64,000 nt of DNA from Lutraria lutraria. Its lineage: Eukaryota > Mollusca > Bivalvia > Venerida > Mactridae. The translations under genes were made by a program, and so were the position numbers. The DNA lies in NCBI GenBank assembly GCA_964023205.1, contig OZ026847.1, positions 34,971,913 to 35,035,912 on the forward strand. Direction: 5' to 3'. Below are positions 27,801 through 42,800 of this stretch, one piece after another. Every line of letters begins with the position of its first letter. Position 1 is the first letter of the stretch. The notes below the pieces were generated by a model. It was given only the letters and a program-made list of their open reading frames with translations. It ran no database searches and was not told the origin of the DNA.

Positions 27801-30800
27801 ATACAGATACATAAAGATAAAGTTATATGAAGAAGACATATAGTTATACAGATACATAAAGATAAAGTTATATGAAGAAGACATATAGTTATACAGATAC
27901 ATAAAGATAAAGTTATATGAAGAAGTCATATAGTTATACAGATACACAAAGATAAAGTTATATGAAGAAGACATATAGTTATACAGATACACAAAGATAA
28001 AGTTATATGAAGAAGTCATATAGTTATACAGATACACAAAGATAAAGTTATATGAAGAAGACATATAGTTATACAGATACACAGAGATAAAGTTATATGA
28101 AGAAGTCATATAGTTATACAGATACACAAAGATAATGTTATATGAAGAAGTCATATAGTTATACAGATACACAAAGATAAAGTTATATGAAGAAGTCATA
28201 TAGTTATACAGATACATAAAGATAAAGTTATATGAAGAAGTCATATAGTTATACAGATACACAAAGATAAAGTTATATGAAGAAGTCATATAGTTATACA
28301 GATACACAAAGATAAAGTTATATGAAGAAGTCATATAGTTATACAGATACACAAAGATAAAGTTATATGAAGAAGTCATATAGTTATACAGATACATAAA
28401 GATAAAGTTATATGAAGAAGTCATATAGTTATACAGATACACAAAGATAAAGTTATATGAATAAGACATATAGTTATACAGATACACAAAGATAAAGTTA
28501 TATGAAGAAGACATATAGTTATACAGATACACAAAGATAAAGTTATATGAAGAAGACATATAGTTATACAGATACACAAAGATAAAGTTATATGAAGAAG
28601 ACATATAGTTATACAGATACATAAAGATAAAGTTATATGAAGAAGACATATAGTTATACAGATACATAAAGATAAAGTTATATGAAGAAGACATATAGTT
28701 ATACAGATACATAAAGATAAAGTTATATGAAGAAGACATATAGTTATACAGATACATAAAGATAAAGTTATATGAAGAAGTCATATAGTTATACAGATAC
28801 ACAAAGATAAAGTTATATGAAGAAGACATATAGTTATACAGATACATAAAGATAAAGTTATATGAAGAAGTCATATAGTTATACAGATACATAAAGATAA
28901 AGTTATATGAAGAAGACATATAGTTATACAGATACATAAAGATAAAGTTATATGAAGAAGACATATAGTTATACAGATACACAAAGATAAAGTTATATGA
29001 AGAAGACATATAGTTATACAGATACATAAAGATAAAGTTATATGAAGAAGACATATAGTTATACAGATACATAAAGATAAAGTTATATGAAGAAGACATA
29101 TAGTTATACAGATACACAAAGATAAAGTTATATGAAGAAGACATATAGTTATACAGATACACAAAGATAAAGTTATATGAAGAAGACATATAGTTATACA
29201 GATACATAAAGATAAAGTTATATGAAGAAGACATATAGTTATACAGATACATAAAGATAAAGTTATATGAAGAAGACATATAGTTATACAGATACATAAA
29301 GATAAAGTTATATGAAGAAGACATATAGTTATACAGATACATAAAGATAAAGTTATATGAAGAAGTCATATAGTTATACAGATACACAAAGATAAAGTTA
29401 TATGAAGAAGACATATAGTTATACAGATACATAAAGATAAAGTTATATGAAGAAGTCATATAGTTATACAGATACATAAAGATAAAGTTATATGAAGAAG
29501 ACATATAGTTATACAGATACATAAAGATAAAGTTATATGAAGAAGACATATAGTTATACAGATACACAAAGATAAAGTTATATGAAGAAGACATATAGTT
29601 ATACAGATACATAAAGATAAAGTTATATGAAGAAGACATATAGTTATACAGATACATAAAGATAAAGTTATATGAAGAAGTCATATAGTTATACAGATAC
29701 ATAAAGATAAAGTTATATGAAGAAGACATATAGTTATACAGATACATAAAGATAAAGTTATATGAAGAAGTCATATAGTTATACAGATACATAAAGATAA
29801 AGCTATATGAAGAAGACATATAGTTATACAGATACACAAAGATAAAGTTATATGAAGAAGACATATAGTTATACAGATACATAAAGATAAAGTTATATGA
29901 AGAAGTCATATAGTTATACAGATACACAAAGATAAAGTTATATGAAGAAGTCATATAGTTATACAGATACACAAAGATAAAGTTACATGAAGAAGACATA
30001 TAGTTATACAGATACACAAAGATAAAGTTATATGAAGAAGTCATATAGTTATACAGATACACAAAGATAAAGTTATATGAAGAAGACATATAGTTATACA
30101 GATACACAAAGATAAAGTTATATGAAGAAGACATATAGTTATACAGATACACAAAGATAAAGTTATATGAAGAAGTCATATAGTTATACAGATACACAAA
30201 GATAAAGTTATATGAAGAAGACATATAGTTATACAGATACATAAAGATAAAGTTATATGAAGAAGACATATAGTTATACAGATACATAAAGATAAAGTTA
30301 TATGAAGAAGTCATATAGTTATACAGATACATAAAGATAAAGTTATATGAAGAAGTCATATAGTTATACAGATACATAAAGATAAAGTTATATGAAGAAG
30401 ACATATAGTTATACAGATACATAAAGATAAAGCTATATGAAGAAGTCATATAGTTATACAGATACATAAAGATAAAGTTATATGAAGAAGTCATATAGTT
30501 ATACAGATACATAAAGATAAAGCTATATGAAGAAGACATATAGTTATACAGATACACAAAGATAAAGTTATATGAAGAAGTCATATAGTTATACAGATAC
30601 ACAAAGATAAAGTTATATGAAGAAGACATATAGTTATACAGATACACAAAGATAAAGTTATATGAAAAAGACATATAGTTATACAGATACATAAAGATAA
30701 AGTTATATGAAGAAGTCATATAGTTATACAGATACATAAAGATAAAGTTATATGAAGAAGACATATAGTTATTCAGATACATAAAGATAAAGTTATATGA

Positions 30801-33800
30801 AGAAGTCATATAGTTATACAGATACACAAAGATAAAGTTATATGAAGAAGTCATATAGTTATACAGATACACAAAGATAAAGTTATATGAAGAAGACATA
30901 TAGTTATACAGATACACAAAGATAAAGTTATATGAAGAAGTCATATAGTTATACAGATACACAAAGATAAAGTTATATGAAGAAGACATATAGTTATACA
31001 GATACATAAAGATAAAGTTATATGAAGAAGTCATATAGTTATACAGATACATAAAGATAAAGTTATATGAAGAAGACATATAGTTATACAGATACATAAA
31101 GATAAAGTTATATGAAGAAGTCATATAGTTATACAGATACACAAAGATAAAGTTATATGAAGAAGACATATAGTTATACAGATACATAAAGATAAAGTTA
31201 TATGAAGAAGTCATATAGTTATACAGATACATAAAGATAAAGTTATATGAAGAAGACATATAGTTATACAGATACATAAAGATAAAGTTATATGAAGAAG
31301 TCATATAGTTATACAGATACATAAAGATAAAGTTATATGAAGAAGACATATAGTTATACAGATACATAAAGATAAAGTTATATGAAGAAGTCATATAGTT
31401 ATACAGATACATAAAGATAAAGTTATATGAAGAAGACATATAGTTATACAGATACATAAAGATAAAGTTATATGAAGAAGACATAACTCGTTATATTTTA
31501 AAAAGGGATTTTATACTCAACTCCCAATTTTACCCCCGGTTTTTGCTACTTTTCAATAGAAAGATAGCCAAAAATAAACGAAATAAAAGACCAATATTGC
31601 TAAAGATTTTTCATTTACTCTTTATTTTACAATAATTTTATGTACATTTCCAGCAAATATAACACAATAATACAAATAATGCTTCTCAAAAATTTAGAAC
31701 GTTCTAAACTTTTTTCCCTTCATACTTTAGAACATTCTAAAGTTTCGGATAGAAAATGATAGAATGCTCTAAAAGATTCTGTCCAAAACTTTAGAACGTT
31801 CTAAACTTTTCTCCCTTCATACTTTAGAACATTCTAAAGTTTGGAGCGAAAATAATAAAATGCTCTAAAAGATTCTGTCCAAAACTTTAGAACGTTCTAA
31901 ACTTTTCTATCGTCATACTTTAGAACATTCTAAAGTTTCGGATAGAAAATGATAGAATGCTCTAAAAGATTCTGTCCAAAACTTTAGAACGTTCTAAACT
32001 TTTCTCCCTTCATACTTTAGAACATTCTAAAGTTTGGAGCGAAAATAAGAAATGCTCTAAAAGATTCTGTCCAAAACTTTAGAACGTTCTAAACTTTTCT
32101 CCCTTCATACTTTAGAACATTCTAAAGTTTGGAGCGAAAATAAAAAAATGCTCTAAAAGATTCTGTCCAAAACTTTAGAACGTTCTAAACTTTTCTATCG
32201 TCATACTTTAGAACATTCTAAAGTTTCGGATAGAAAATGATAGAATGCTCTAAAATTGTCTGTCTAAAACTTTAGAACGTTCTAAACTTTTCTCCCTTCA
32301 TACTTTAGAACATTCTAAAGTTTCGGATAGAAAATGATAGAATGCTCTAAAAGATTCTGTCTAAAACTTTAGAACGTTCTAAAGTTTTCTCCCTTCTTAC
32401 TTTAGAACATTCTAAAGTTTCGGATAGAAAATGATAGAATGCTCTAAAAGATTCTGCCCAAAACTTTAGAACGTTCTAAACTTTTCTATCGTCACACTTT
32501 AGAACATTCTAATGTTTCGGATAGAAATTAATAGAATGCTCAAAAAGATTCTGCCCAAAACTTTAGAACGTTCTAAACTATTCTCCCTTCATACTTTAGA
32601 ACAATCTAAAGTTTCGGATAGAAATTAAAAGAATGCTCTAAGAGACTCTGTCCAAAACTTTAGAACGTTCTAAACTTTTCTCCCTTCATACTTTAGAACA
32701 TTCTAAAGTTTTGGAGCGAAAATAATAAAATGCTGTAAAAGATTCTGCCCAAAACTTTAGAACGTTCTAAACTATTTTCTCTTCATACTTGAGAACATTC
32801 TAAAGTTTCGGATAGAAAATGATAGAATGCTCTAAAAGATTCTGCCCAAAACTTTAGAACGTTCTAAACTTTTCTCCCTTCATACTTTAGAACATTCTAA
32901 AGTTTTGGAGCTAAAATGACAGAATGCTCTAAGAGATTCTGCCCAGAACTTTAGAACGTTCTAAACTTTTCTCCCTTCATACTTTAGAAAATTCTAGAGT
33001 TTCGGAGCGAAAATAATATTGTAGTTTAAGAGATACCGTCGAAAACTTTAGAACATTCTAAACTTTTCTCCCGTCAAACTTCAGAACATTTTAAATTTCG
33101 GATCGAAAATATTAGAATGCTCTAAAAGATGCGGCCCAAAACTGTAGAACGTTCTAAATATTTCATTCTCGTTACTTTAGAACATACTAGAATGTTCTAA
33201 AATATGATAGGAGAAAATTATAGTACATTCGAACAATTGTATAATGCACATGTACTAAATTTAGGACTAAAAGCCGACGAAAATATTAGAACAGACTAAA
33301 ATACGGTGAATTAAACTGAAAATATTCCAAACTTTCGCATCTAAAATAATTGATGTCCGAATAGAAAAAAATGGAATATTCTTAAAATACTGGGAGAAAT
33401 AAAGAAAGTGTTCTAGCAGATGATTATGAACATTTTAGAACGGAAATATTCTAAAAAGTTTTCCAAAGATAATGTTTAAATACGTTTGTAAATTAATTTT
33501 TATCGTTTAGAATGTTTCTATATGTGATAAAAAATGGTCTTATATCCTGATAAAACAAGTAAGATCATTTTGACACATCAACTAAATGTGTGAACAATTT
33601 AAGCACATACTTTGCATTGTTAATGATGCTTACATAATGAGGTTCATTTAATCAATGGATAACAATTAATTGGTAATAAAAGTTAAAACATGCAATAACA
33701 CTACAACTCAAAATATAGATAAATTATTTTCACAGTCATACAGATGCATCTCACTACAAACATATCCAAGTCTATATTAATGACGTGTAAACTAAATACC

Positions 33801-36800
33801 CGTAATGCATACATGTATTTGGTTTGACTCCAATAGAACGTTAAAAATAATTAACTTTAGAAATAACTTATTTCAAATTAAGATAGTTGTGTAATCACAT
33901 TGCAGCAAGGTGGCTACTTAACGATTTGGTAGTCTGTGATAGGAAAGTAATTTCTTGGTATGTCGTGTTTCGTTGAATTTGAGAGACAAGAACGTACAAT
34001 GTCAAGGACAATGACTTCTCCACTACTTTATTCTCATTTTAGAGAGTATGGGCTTTGGCAATCTGAAATTGAGAGTGTAAATCAATTTTAAGTATAATCG
34101 TGGTATTTATATGCAGTAATATAAAAGAAAAACACAAAATGGGATTGATGTCCATTGATGAAAGGACCCGCGCTGTCGGCCTTATTCAGGGATGATAACG
34201 CAATATTTTATTAATTTCATGCTATGATTAGTGAAAAATAATCAATATTGCATGTAAACTTAAATGGGATATTTCAGATGAGATGACCGATTTTATCCCT
34301 TTTCATTTCATTTGGTTTTCTCATTTATTTTGAGATGCATAAATGATCACAAATTACATTAATTTACAAAGTGATAAAATGTGTTAAAGTTTACCACATG
34401 TCTGCCATTTCGATTGCGTCAGTTTCAATATAAAGTACAGGGTTTCTTTTCTCCCATAACCCATCTTAATTATCTCAACACTTATCTGTCATTAACTTCA
34501 ATTGTGGCAGTTGTATATCTTATCTGTATGAAATCGATTGATGACACGCGTATTATTACAATGCGCCAATTAAAGTTATGCAATTAACGAACAATGAAAC
34601 GATTAGTAGATTATATCGCATGTGTTTGAGAAACACGTTCTGGTTCAATGATTCTTCATTAGTATTGGTTGGCACATGCGCTATACACTTCTTTCATTTA
34701 GTGGTCAGAAAAAATCGCATTTAATTTTACAAATTTATGTAAATATTTGATCTATGAGATAAATATATATTTTTAAATAAGTGGATGGGGAATAATATTT
34801 TCATAGGCCAAGCACAATAATTCTTTTTTGCCGAGCAACACCGCGAACTGTCTTAAATAAAATATATGTCTGTCTGACTAAAACATAGCGTAAACATGAT
34901 TTTACACATATGTATTGTTGAACATGTGACAGAAGTACGGAAGCTGGATTCTAAAACTAATTTGCCTATTTCGTTAAATCATTTATTTTTTCCCCAGATA
35001 TGTTGCATACATATTGCATGTTTAACTAAATTAACAAAAGATATTTACATAGGCTTTTGTATGAACAGGTAAAATTCAGCAATGAATAGAGAAGAAGAAA
35101 AAAAGAAACGTAATACATTTAGCTGACAAGAAAAATGGTTTACACTCCATTTATTTTCAAATGTTCATTTGCTGCTCCATCTTACTGTTTTATTTTGAGA
35201 AGATTCTAGATAAGGCCTACGAAAAAAAACACTAGAGAGAAATGGATGAAATAATAGATAATTCCATTTGTGCGACATAATCTAAAATTCACATGAAAAT
35301 GCATATGAATAACATCGTAAAGTTAACTCACCTTGAATTAGTGTTCTTGCTGAGCAGTATGAATCAACCTTTCATCCCCACATCATAAATAACAATAAAA
35401 TCAGTTGTCCAACAAATCTTTTAATCAATCCACGTTTAATTTCGCGAAACGACAAGACAGCAGATAACACATGGCGCAACAGTCAACAATTAAAAACGTT
35501 TTGGAATAGTTCATTACCACATGTTTTGCATCATTCTGTTGTAATCAAGTTTGATATATTCATAATATACCTATGTAGATCCGTATTATTTGGGGGAATG
35601 TACATTGTCTTTTGTCATCTAAACGATAACTTTAAAAGAAATAATTATAATTTAACATATTTATAAATAAATTTTATGTCCATGAAAATAACACCCCTAT
35701 TTACTAAAATGTAAGCGTCACCAGGACACCCGTGGTCTTAACCGTCTTATCGTTCAACAGAACTGGCGGTGTTTGTAGTCTTAGTTACTACGTTACACGT
35801 CGAGACAAAAACATGTTAGTAAATTAGGCTAATATTATGCATGTACTTATACGGAACATATATAACAACATACATGCGATAATTCTGGACACTCAGGTAT
35901 CTATATATTTGTATTCGACTTTTGTTAAGATTTATATCTGTACTCAAAATTTCATCTTAAGTCCATGTCATTGGATATATAAGTAATAAATAAAATATCG
36001 TATGAACTACTGATGTATTTATTGTTAAAACAGAATAGAAAAAATAATATTGTTTTTCCACCTTTTCATGCGACGATAATGTTACTTTTTATGTCCGAAG
36101 TACTGTTATCTTTTGAACATAATTGCTGTGCTATAAATTAGGAAAATAATTGTATGAACTAGAAAATGAATTTAAGTCTGCATGACTTATAAGTTCATAT
36201 ATATTTAACTGCATTGATTAAATGTCATTTCATGTATACGCTTGGCAAGTTTATTACGAGTAATAGTAGATAATGGACAAATCTATCAATTTGTCCGGCA
36301 CCAGAACTCAATGGTTAATATTTCAATACATCAACTATTTAGAGATACTACAATTTCATGGTACATGTATTATATTTTCAGATTGGATATCTGACAAAAC
36401 AACGGAGAAAAGTTTAGAACGTTCTAAAGTTTTAGGCAGAATCTCTTCGAGCATTCTATCATTTACTATCCGAAACTTTAGAATGTTCTAAAGTATGATG
36501 GGAGAAAAGTTTAGAATGTTCTAACGTTTTGGCGAGAATCTTTTAGAGCATTCTACCATTTTCTATCCGAAACTTTAGACTGTTCTAAAGTATCACCGGA
36601 AGGGAAAATAGTTTAGAACTTTCTAAAGTTTTGGACATAATCTTTTAGAGCATTTTATTCTTTTCTATCCGAAACTTTAGAATGTTCTAAAGTATGAAGG
36701 GAGAATAGTTTAGAACGTTCTAAAGTTTTAGACAGAATCTTTTAGAACATTCTATCATTTTCTATCCGAAACTTTAGAATGTTCTAAAGTATGAAGGGAG

Positions 36801-39800
36801 AATAGTTTAGAACGTTCTAAAGTTTTGGACAGAATCTTTTAGAACATTCTATCATTTTCTATCCGAAACTTTAGAATGTTCTGAAGTATGACGATAGAAA
36901 AGTTTAGAACGTTCTAAAGTTTTGGACAGAATCTTTTAGAGCATTCTATCATTTTCTATCCGAAACTTTAGAATGTTCTAAAGTGTGACGATAGAAAAGT
37001 TTAGAACGTTCTAAAGTTTTGGACAGAATCTTTTATAGCATTCTATCATTTTCTATCCGAAACTTTAGAATGTTCTAAAGTATGAAGGGAGAAAAGTTTA
37101 GAACGTTCTAAACTTTTCTATCGTCATACTTTAGAACGTTCTAAAGTTTTGGACAGAATCTTTTAGAACATTCTATCATTTTCTATCCGAAACTTTAGAA
37201 TGTTCTAAAGTATGACGATAGAAAAGTTTAGAACGTTCTAAAGTTTTGGACAGAATCTTTTAGAGCATTCTATCATTTTCTATCCGAAACTTTAGAATGT
37301 TCTAAAGTATGACGATAGAAAAGTTTAGAACGTTCTAAAGTTTTGGACAGAATCTTTTAGAGCATTCTATCATTTTCTATCCGAAACTTTAGAATGTTCT
37401 AAAAGTATGAAGGGAGAAAAGTTTAGAACGTTCTAAACTTTTCTATCGTCATACTTTAGAACATTCTAAAGTTTTGGACAGAATCTTTTAGAGCATTTTA
37501 TTATTTTAGCTCCAAAACTTTAGAATGTTCTAAAGTATGAAGGGAGAAAAGTTTAGAACGTTCTAAAGTTTTGGACAGAATCTTTTAGAGCATTTTATTA
37601 TTTTTGCTCCAAAACTTTAGAATGTTCTAAAGTATGAAGGGAAAAAAGTTTAGAACGTTCTAAAGTTTTGAGAAGCATTATTTGTATTATTGTGTTATAT
37701 TTGCTGTAAATGTACGTAAAATTATTGTAAAATAAAGAGTAAATGAAAAATCTTTAGCAATATTGGTCTTTTATTTCGTTTATTTTTGGCTATCTTTCTA
37801 TTGAAAAGTAGCAAAAACCGGGGGTAAAATTGGGAGTTGAGTATAAAATCCCTTTTTTAAAATAAAACGAGTTACATATAGTTATACAGATACATAAAGA
37901 TAAAGTTATATGAAGAAGTCATATAGTTATACAGATACACAAAGATAAAGTTATATGAAGAAGTCATATAGTTATACAGATACACAAAGATAATGTTATA
38001 TGAAGAAGACATATAGTTATACAGATACACAAAGATAAAGTTATATGAAGAAGACATATAGTTATACAGATACACAAAGATAAAGTTATATGAAGAAGTC
38101 ATATAGTTATACAGATACACAAAGATAAAGTTATATGAAGAAGTCATATAGTTATACAGATACACAAAGATAAAGTTATATGAAGAAGACATATAGTTAT
38201 ACAGATACACAAAGATAAAGTTATATGAAGAAGACATATAGTTATACAGATACACAAAGATAAAGTTATATGAAGAAGTCATGTAGTTATACAGATACAC
38301 AAAGATAAAGTTATATGAAGAAGACATATAGTTATACAGATACATAAAGATAAAGTTATATGAAGAAGTCATATAGTTATACAGATACACAAAGATAAAG
38401 TTATATGAAGAAGTCATATAGTTATACAGATACATAAAGATAAAGTTATATGAAGAAGACATATAGTTATACAGATACACAAAGATAAAGTTATATGAAG
38501 AAGACATATAGTTATACAGATACATAAAGATAAAGTTATATGAAGAAGTCATATAGTTATACAGATACATAAAGATAAAGTTATATGAAGAAGACATATA
38601 GTTATACAGATACACAAAGATAAAGTTATATGAAGAAGACATATAGTTATACAGATACACAAAGATAAAGTTATATGAAGAAGTCATATAGTTATACAGA
38701 TACACAAAGATAAAGTTATATGAAGAAGACATATAGTTATACAGATACATAAAGATAAAGTTATATGAAGAAGACATATAGTTATACAGATACATAAAGA
38801 TAAAGTTATATGAAGAAGTCATATAGTTATACAGATACATAAAGATAAAGCTATATGAAGAAGACATATAGTTATACAGATACATAAAGATAAAGTTATA
38901 TGAAGAAGTCATATAGTTATACAGATACATAAAGATAAAGTTATATGAAGAAGTCATATAGTTATACAGATACATAAAGATAAAGCTATATGAAGAAGTC
39001 ATATAGTTATACAGATACATAAAGATAAAGTTATATGAAGAAGTCATATAGTTATACAGATACATAAAGATAAAGTTATATGAAGAAGTCATATAGTTAT
39101 ACAGATACATAAAGATAAAGTTATATGAAGAAGACATATAGTTATACAGATACATAAAGATAAAGTTATATGAAGAAGACATATAGTTATACAGATACAT
39201 AAAGATAAAGTTATATGAAGAAGTCATATAGTTATACAGATACATAAAGATAAAGTTATATGAAGAAGTCATATAGTTATACAGATACATAAAGATAAAG
39301 CTATATGAAGAAGACATATAGTTATACAGATACACAAAGATAAAGTTATATGAAGAAGTCATATAGTTATACAGATACATAAAGATAAAATTATATGAAG
39401 AAGACATATAGTTATACAGATACATAAAGATAAAGTTATATGAAGAAGTCATATAGTTATACAGATACACAAAGATAAAGTTATATGAAGAAGACATATA
39501 GTTATACAGATACACAAAGATAAAGTTATATGAAGAAGTCATATAGTTATACAGATACACAAAGATAAAGTTATATGAAGAAGACTGTTGTTCAGATCTC
39601 ACCTCTTCTCACATTCAGTCTGGCCTCCTCAGTTCTCTGGGCCTGAGTTTTCTCAATTTTTTCTCGTTCTTTCTTCAATTTTTGTAGTTTTTTCTTCTCT
39701 AAATGTCGCTCATATTTCTGTTTCTCTTTTTCCTGGACAGCTTTAGCAAACTCCTACAATATTCATACACTTAAGTTAATATATTCTTGTAAAACAAGTA

Positions 39801-42800
39801 TTTTATTGTAATATTTATATACCGTAAATTAACATATTCTTATAAAAGAAGTACAATTTACAACCAAAATTATCACATTTTAAGTTCTTCATAACCACTT
39901 AATTGAAAAGCAACAGGAATCACTTGATTTAGACATCAGCATAAGTTAAAAGAGCAATTTATTTGCACAAAAATAAAAACAAATGTGACAAAAAATGCTA
40001 ACAACTGCAAGTAATAATAGGAAAACAAACATGATAAGGTAAGGGAAAACATGAGCAAATAAAACAACATGAAATTCTTTCATGAATTTATACCACAGAT
40101 AATGCTTTAGTGAAATTGTATCATATACATCAAGTATGTTTAGTGATGCAATGTTATGCCAAGAATATTTCGATGAAGTTATACCTCATGCTGAGAATGT
40201 TTTAGTGATGTAATATGACATCTTAATATTTAATTATAATATACCACAGGATAGAATATTTAGCAGTGTTATACCACTTCTAGCAAGTTTTAGTGATGTT
40301 ATACCTCATCAGTGAGTTCCATTGCTACTTTTCGAGCTTCAACCTGTAAATGTTCTTGTTCGACTAACTCCTTTGCTATATTCTTAAATTATAAACATAT
40401 TCATTTTATTAATATTTCTCTATGGTTTATTTTATCTTATTCAATGCAATGCTTAATTAATGTTGTTTTCTTTAATTCAACAAAATTACAAAACCATAAA
40501 CGATAGTACAAAACTGCCAATCACAATTCACGTGATATCTGGGCTAATGCTCAAATAAATCTAAATGAAAAAAAAAGTAAAATAAACTTGACATCTTTCA
40601 CCACATGAAGCAAACCACAAAAATCATTTGGAATTATTAAAAGGGTTTAACTTAAGACTGGGAGTAAAATAAATTAATCATCATTTATAGTGCATATAAA
40701 ATAAATCCAACAGAACATGACATGTACAGATTTCTACAAACAACCACTAGACTGGGTATCAATATTTTACACTAAGATAATGACTTCAATAGACTGGGTA
40801 TCAATATTTTACACTGAGATAATGACTTCACTAGACTGGGTATCAATATTTTACGCTGAGATAATGACTTCTCTAGACTGGGTATCAATATTTTACACTG
40901 AGATAATGACTTCTCTAGACTGAGTATCAATATTTGACACTAAGTTAATGACTTCACTAGACTGGGTATCAATATTTTACACTGAGATAATGACTTCTCT
41001 AGACTGGGTATCAATATTTTACACTGAGATAATGACTTCAATAGACTGGGTATCAATATTTTACACTGAGATAATGACTTCTCTAGACTGAGTATCAATG
41101 TTTTACACTAAGTTAATGACTTCACTAGACTGGGTATCAATATTTTACACTGAGATAATGACTTCAATAGACTGGGTATCAATATATTACACTAAGTTAA
41201 TGACTTCACTAGACTGGGTATCAATATTTTACACTGAGATAATGACTTCACTAGACTGGGTATCAATATTTTACACTGAGATAATGACTTCTCTAGACTA
41301 GGTATCAATATTTTACACTGAGATAATGACTTCTCTAGACTGGGTATCAATATTTTACACTAAGTTAATGACTTCACTAGACTGGGTATCAATATTTTAC
41401 ACTGAGATAATGACTTCTCTAGACTGGGTATCAATATTTTACACTGAGATAATGACTTCTCTAGACTGGGTATCAATATTTTACACTGAGATAATGACTT
41501 CTCTAGACTGGGTATCAATATTTTACACTGAGATAATGACTTCTCTAGACTGGGTATCAATATTTTACACTAAGATAATGACTCCACTAGACTGGGTATC
41601 AATATTTTACACTGAGATAATGACTTCTCTACAGATTAGATATTTTATAAGAAAACTTACCTCATCAGTAAGTTCTATGGCCATTTTATGAGCCTGAGTC
41701 TGAAGCTGCTCCTGTTCCATCATCTGCTTAGCAATTTTCTCATCTTCTTCAGCCCTGAAAGTGACTTGTATGTGAATCATTCTCATTGTGATTGTAATAA
41801 GTACATAGTTTTAAGTAACTTGCATGACATGTCAGTTTCCAATATTACAGAACATTGGCTAATATGTCAGAACAGTAACTGTTGCAAACATGTGTTTGAA
41901 GTAAAATTATCACAGGCTTACATTGTCATTCATTCCTTTTTATTACATCAATATCTATATCACTATAAAGATACCAGTTTCCTTAGTAAAATTGCGCACC
42001 AGTATGCTTTAAGCACACATATTTTCTGCAGTTTCCAGTATTTTTAGCAACACTTGGAGCTGCAAAGATTTCCAAAGAGTGTTAGAAAGCAAAACAGGCA
42101 CATGATTGTGTATCATATTTTACAGTAAAGCTCTAAATTCTTAACATACAAGAATATGTACAGTCAAACTTGTGATCAAACTTCATCCTTGGGAAAGACA
42201 AAATGTGGCCTTTATTGACATGTGGCCTTTATTGACATGTGACCTTTTATTGGCATGTGGCCTTTTATTGGCATGTGGCCTTTATTGACATGTGGCCTTT
42301 ATTGACATGTGGCCTTTTATTGACATGTGGCCTTTTATTGGCATGTGGCCTTTATTGGCATGTGGCCTTTATTGACATGTGGCCTTTATTGACATGTGGC
42401 CTTTTATTGGCATGTGGCCTTTTATTGGCATGTGGCCTTTATTGGCATGTGGCCTTTATTGACATGTGGCCTTTATTGACATGTGGCCTTTATTGACATG
42501 TGGCCTTTATTGACATGTGACCTTTTATTGGCATGTGGCCTTTATTGACATGTGGCCTGTATTGACATGTGACCTTTTATTGGCATGTGGCCTTTTATTG
42601 ACATGTGGCCTTTATTGACATGTGAACTTTTATTGACATGTGGCCTTTATTGACATGTGGCCTTTATTGACATGTGACCTTTATTGACATGTGACCTTTT
42701 ATTGGCATGTGGCCTTTATTGGCATGTGGCCTTTATTGACATGTGGCCTTTATTGACATGTTGCCTTTATTGACATGTGACCTTTTATTGGCATGTGGCC

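Larger units (their letters stand above)
31485..37873. mobile_element. Foldback-like element, 6.4 kb, inserted in the 45-bp array
   Basis: The ends are near-identical inverted repeats of about 200 bp beginning AACTCGTT (31485-31692 against 37660-37873). Inside each end lies an array of about 97-bp units in opposite orientation (31692-33210 and 36409-37668). The host array resumes exactly with ACAT duplicated (31481-31484 and 37874-37877). The core 33220-36400 has no convincing gene. Superfamily unknown; 4-bp duplications are known for Sola-type elements among others. Confidence 0.85.

Noticed and set aside
27492..39602. Open frames of 1330 and 576 codons on the strand of the host gene
   Set aside because: They are produced by a 45-bp unit without a stop in one frame. 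Variation is almost all amino-acid changing, no start or splice signal supports them, and the exon 6 frame stops 12 bases into the intron.
40717..41691. Frames of 14-residue repeats in intron 4
   Set aside because: Caused by the 42-bp satellite. The frame extends only by chance into the antisense of exon 4.
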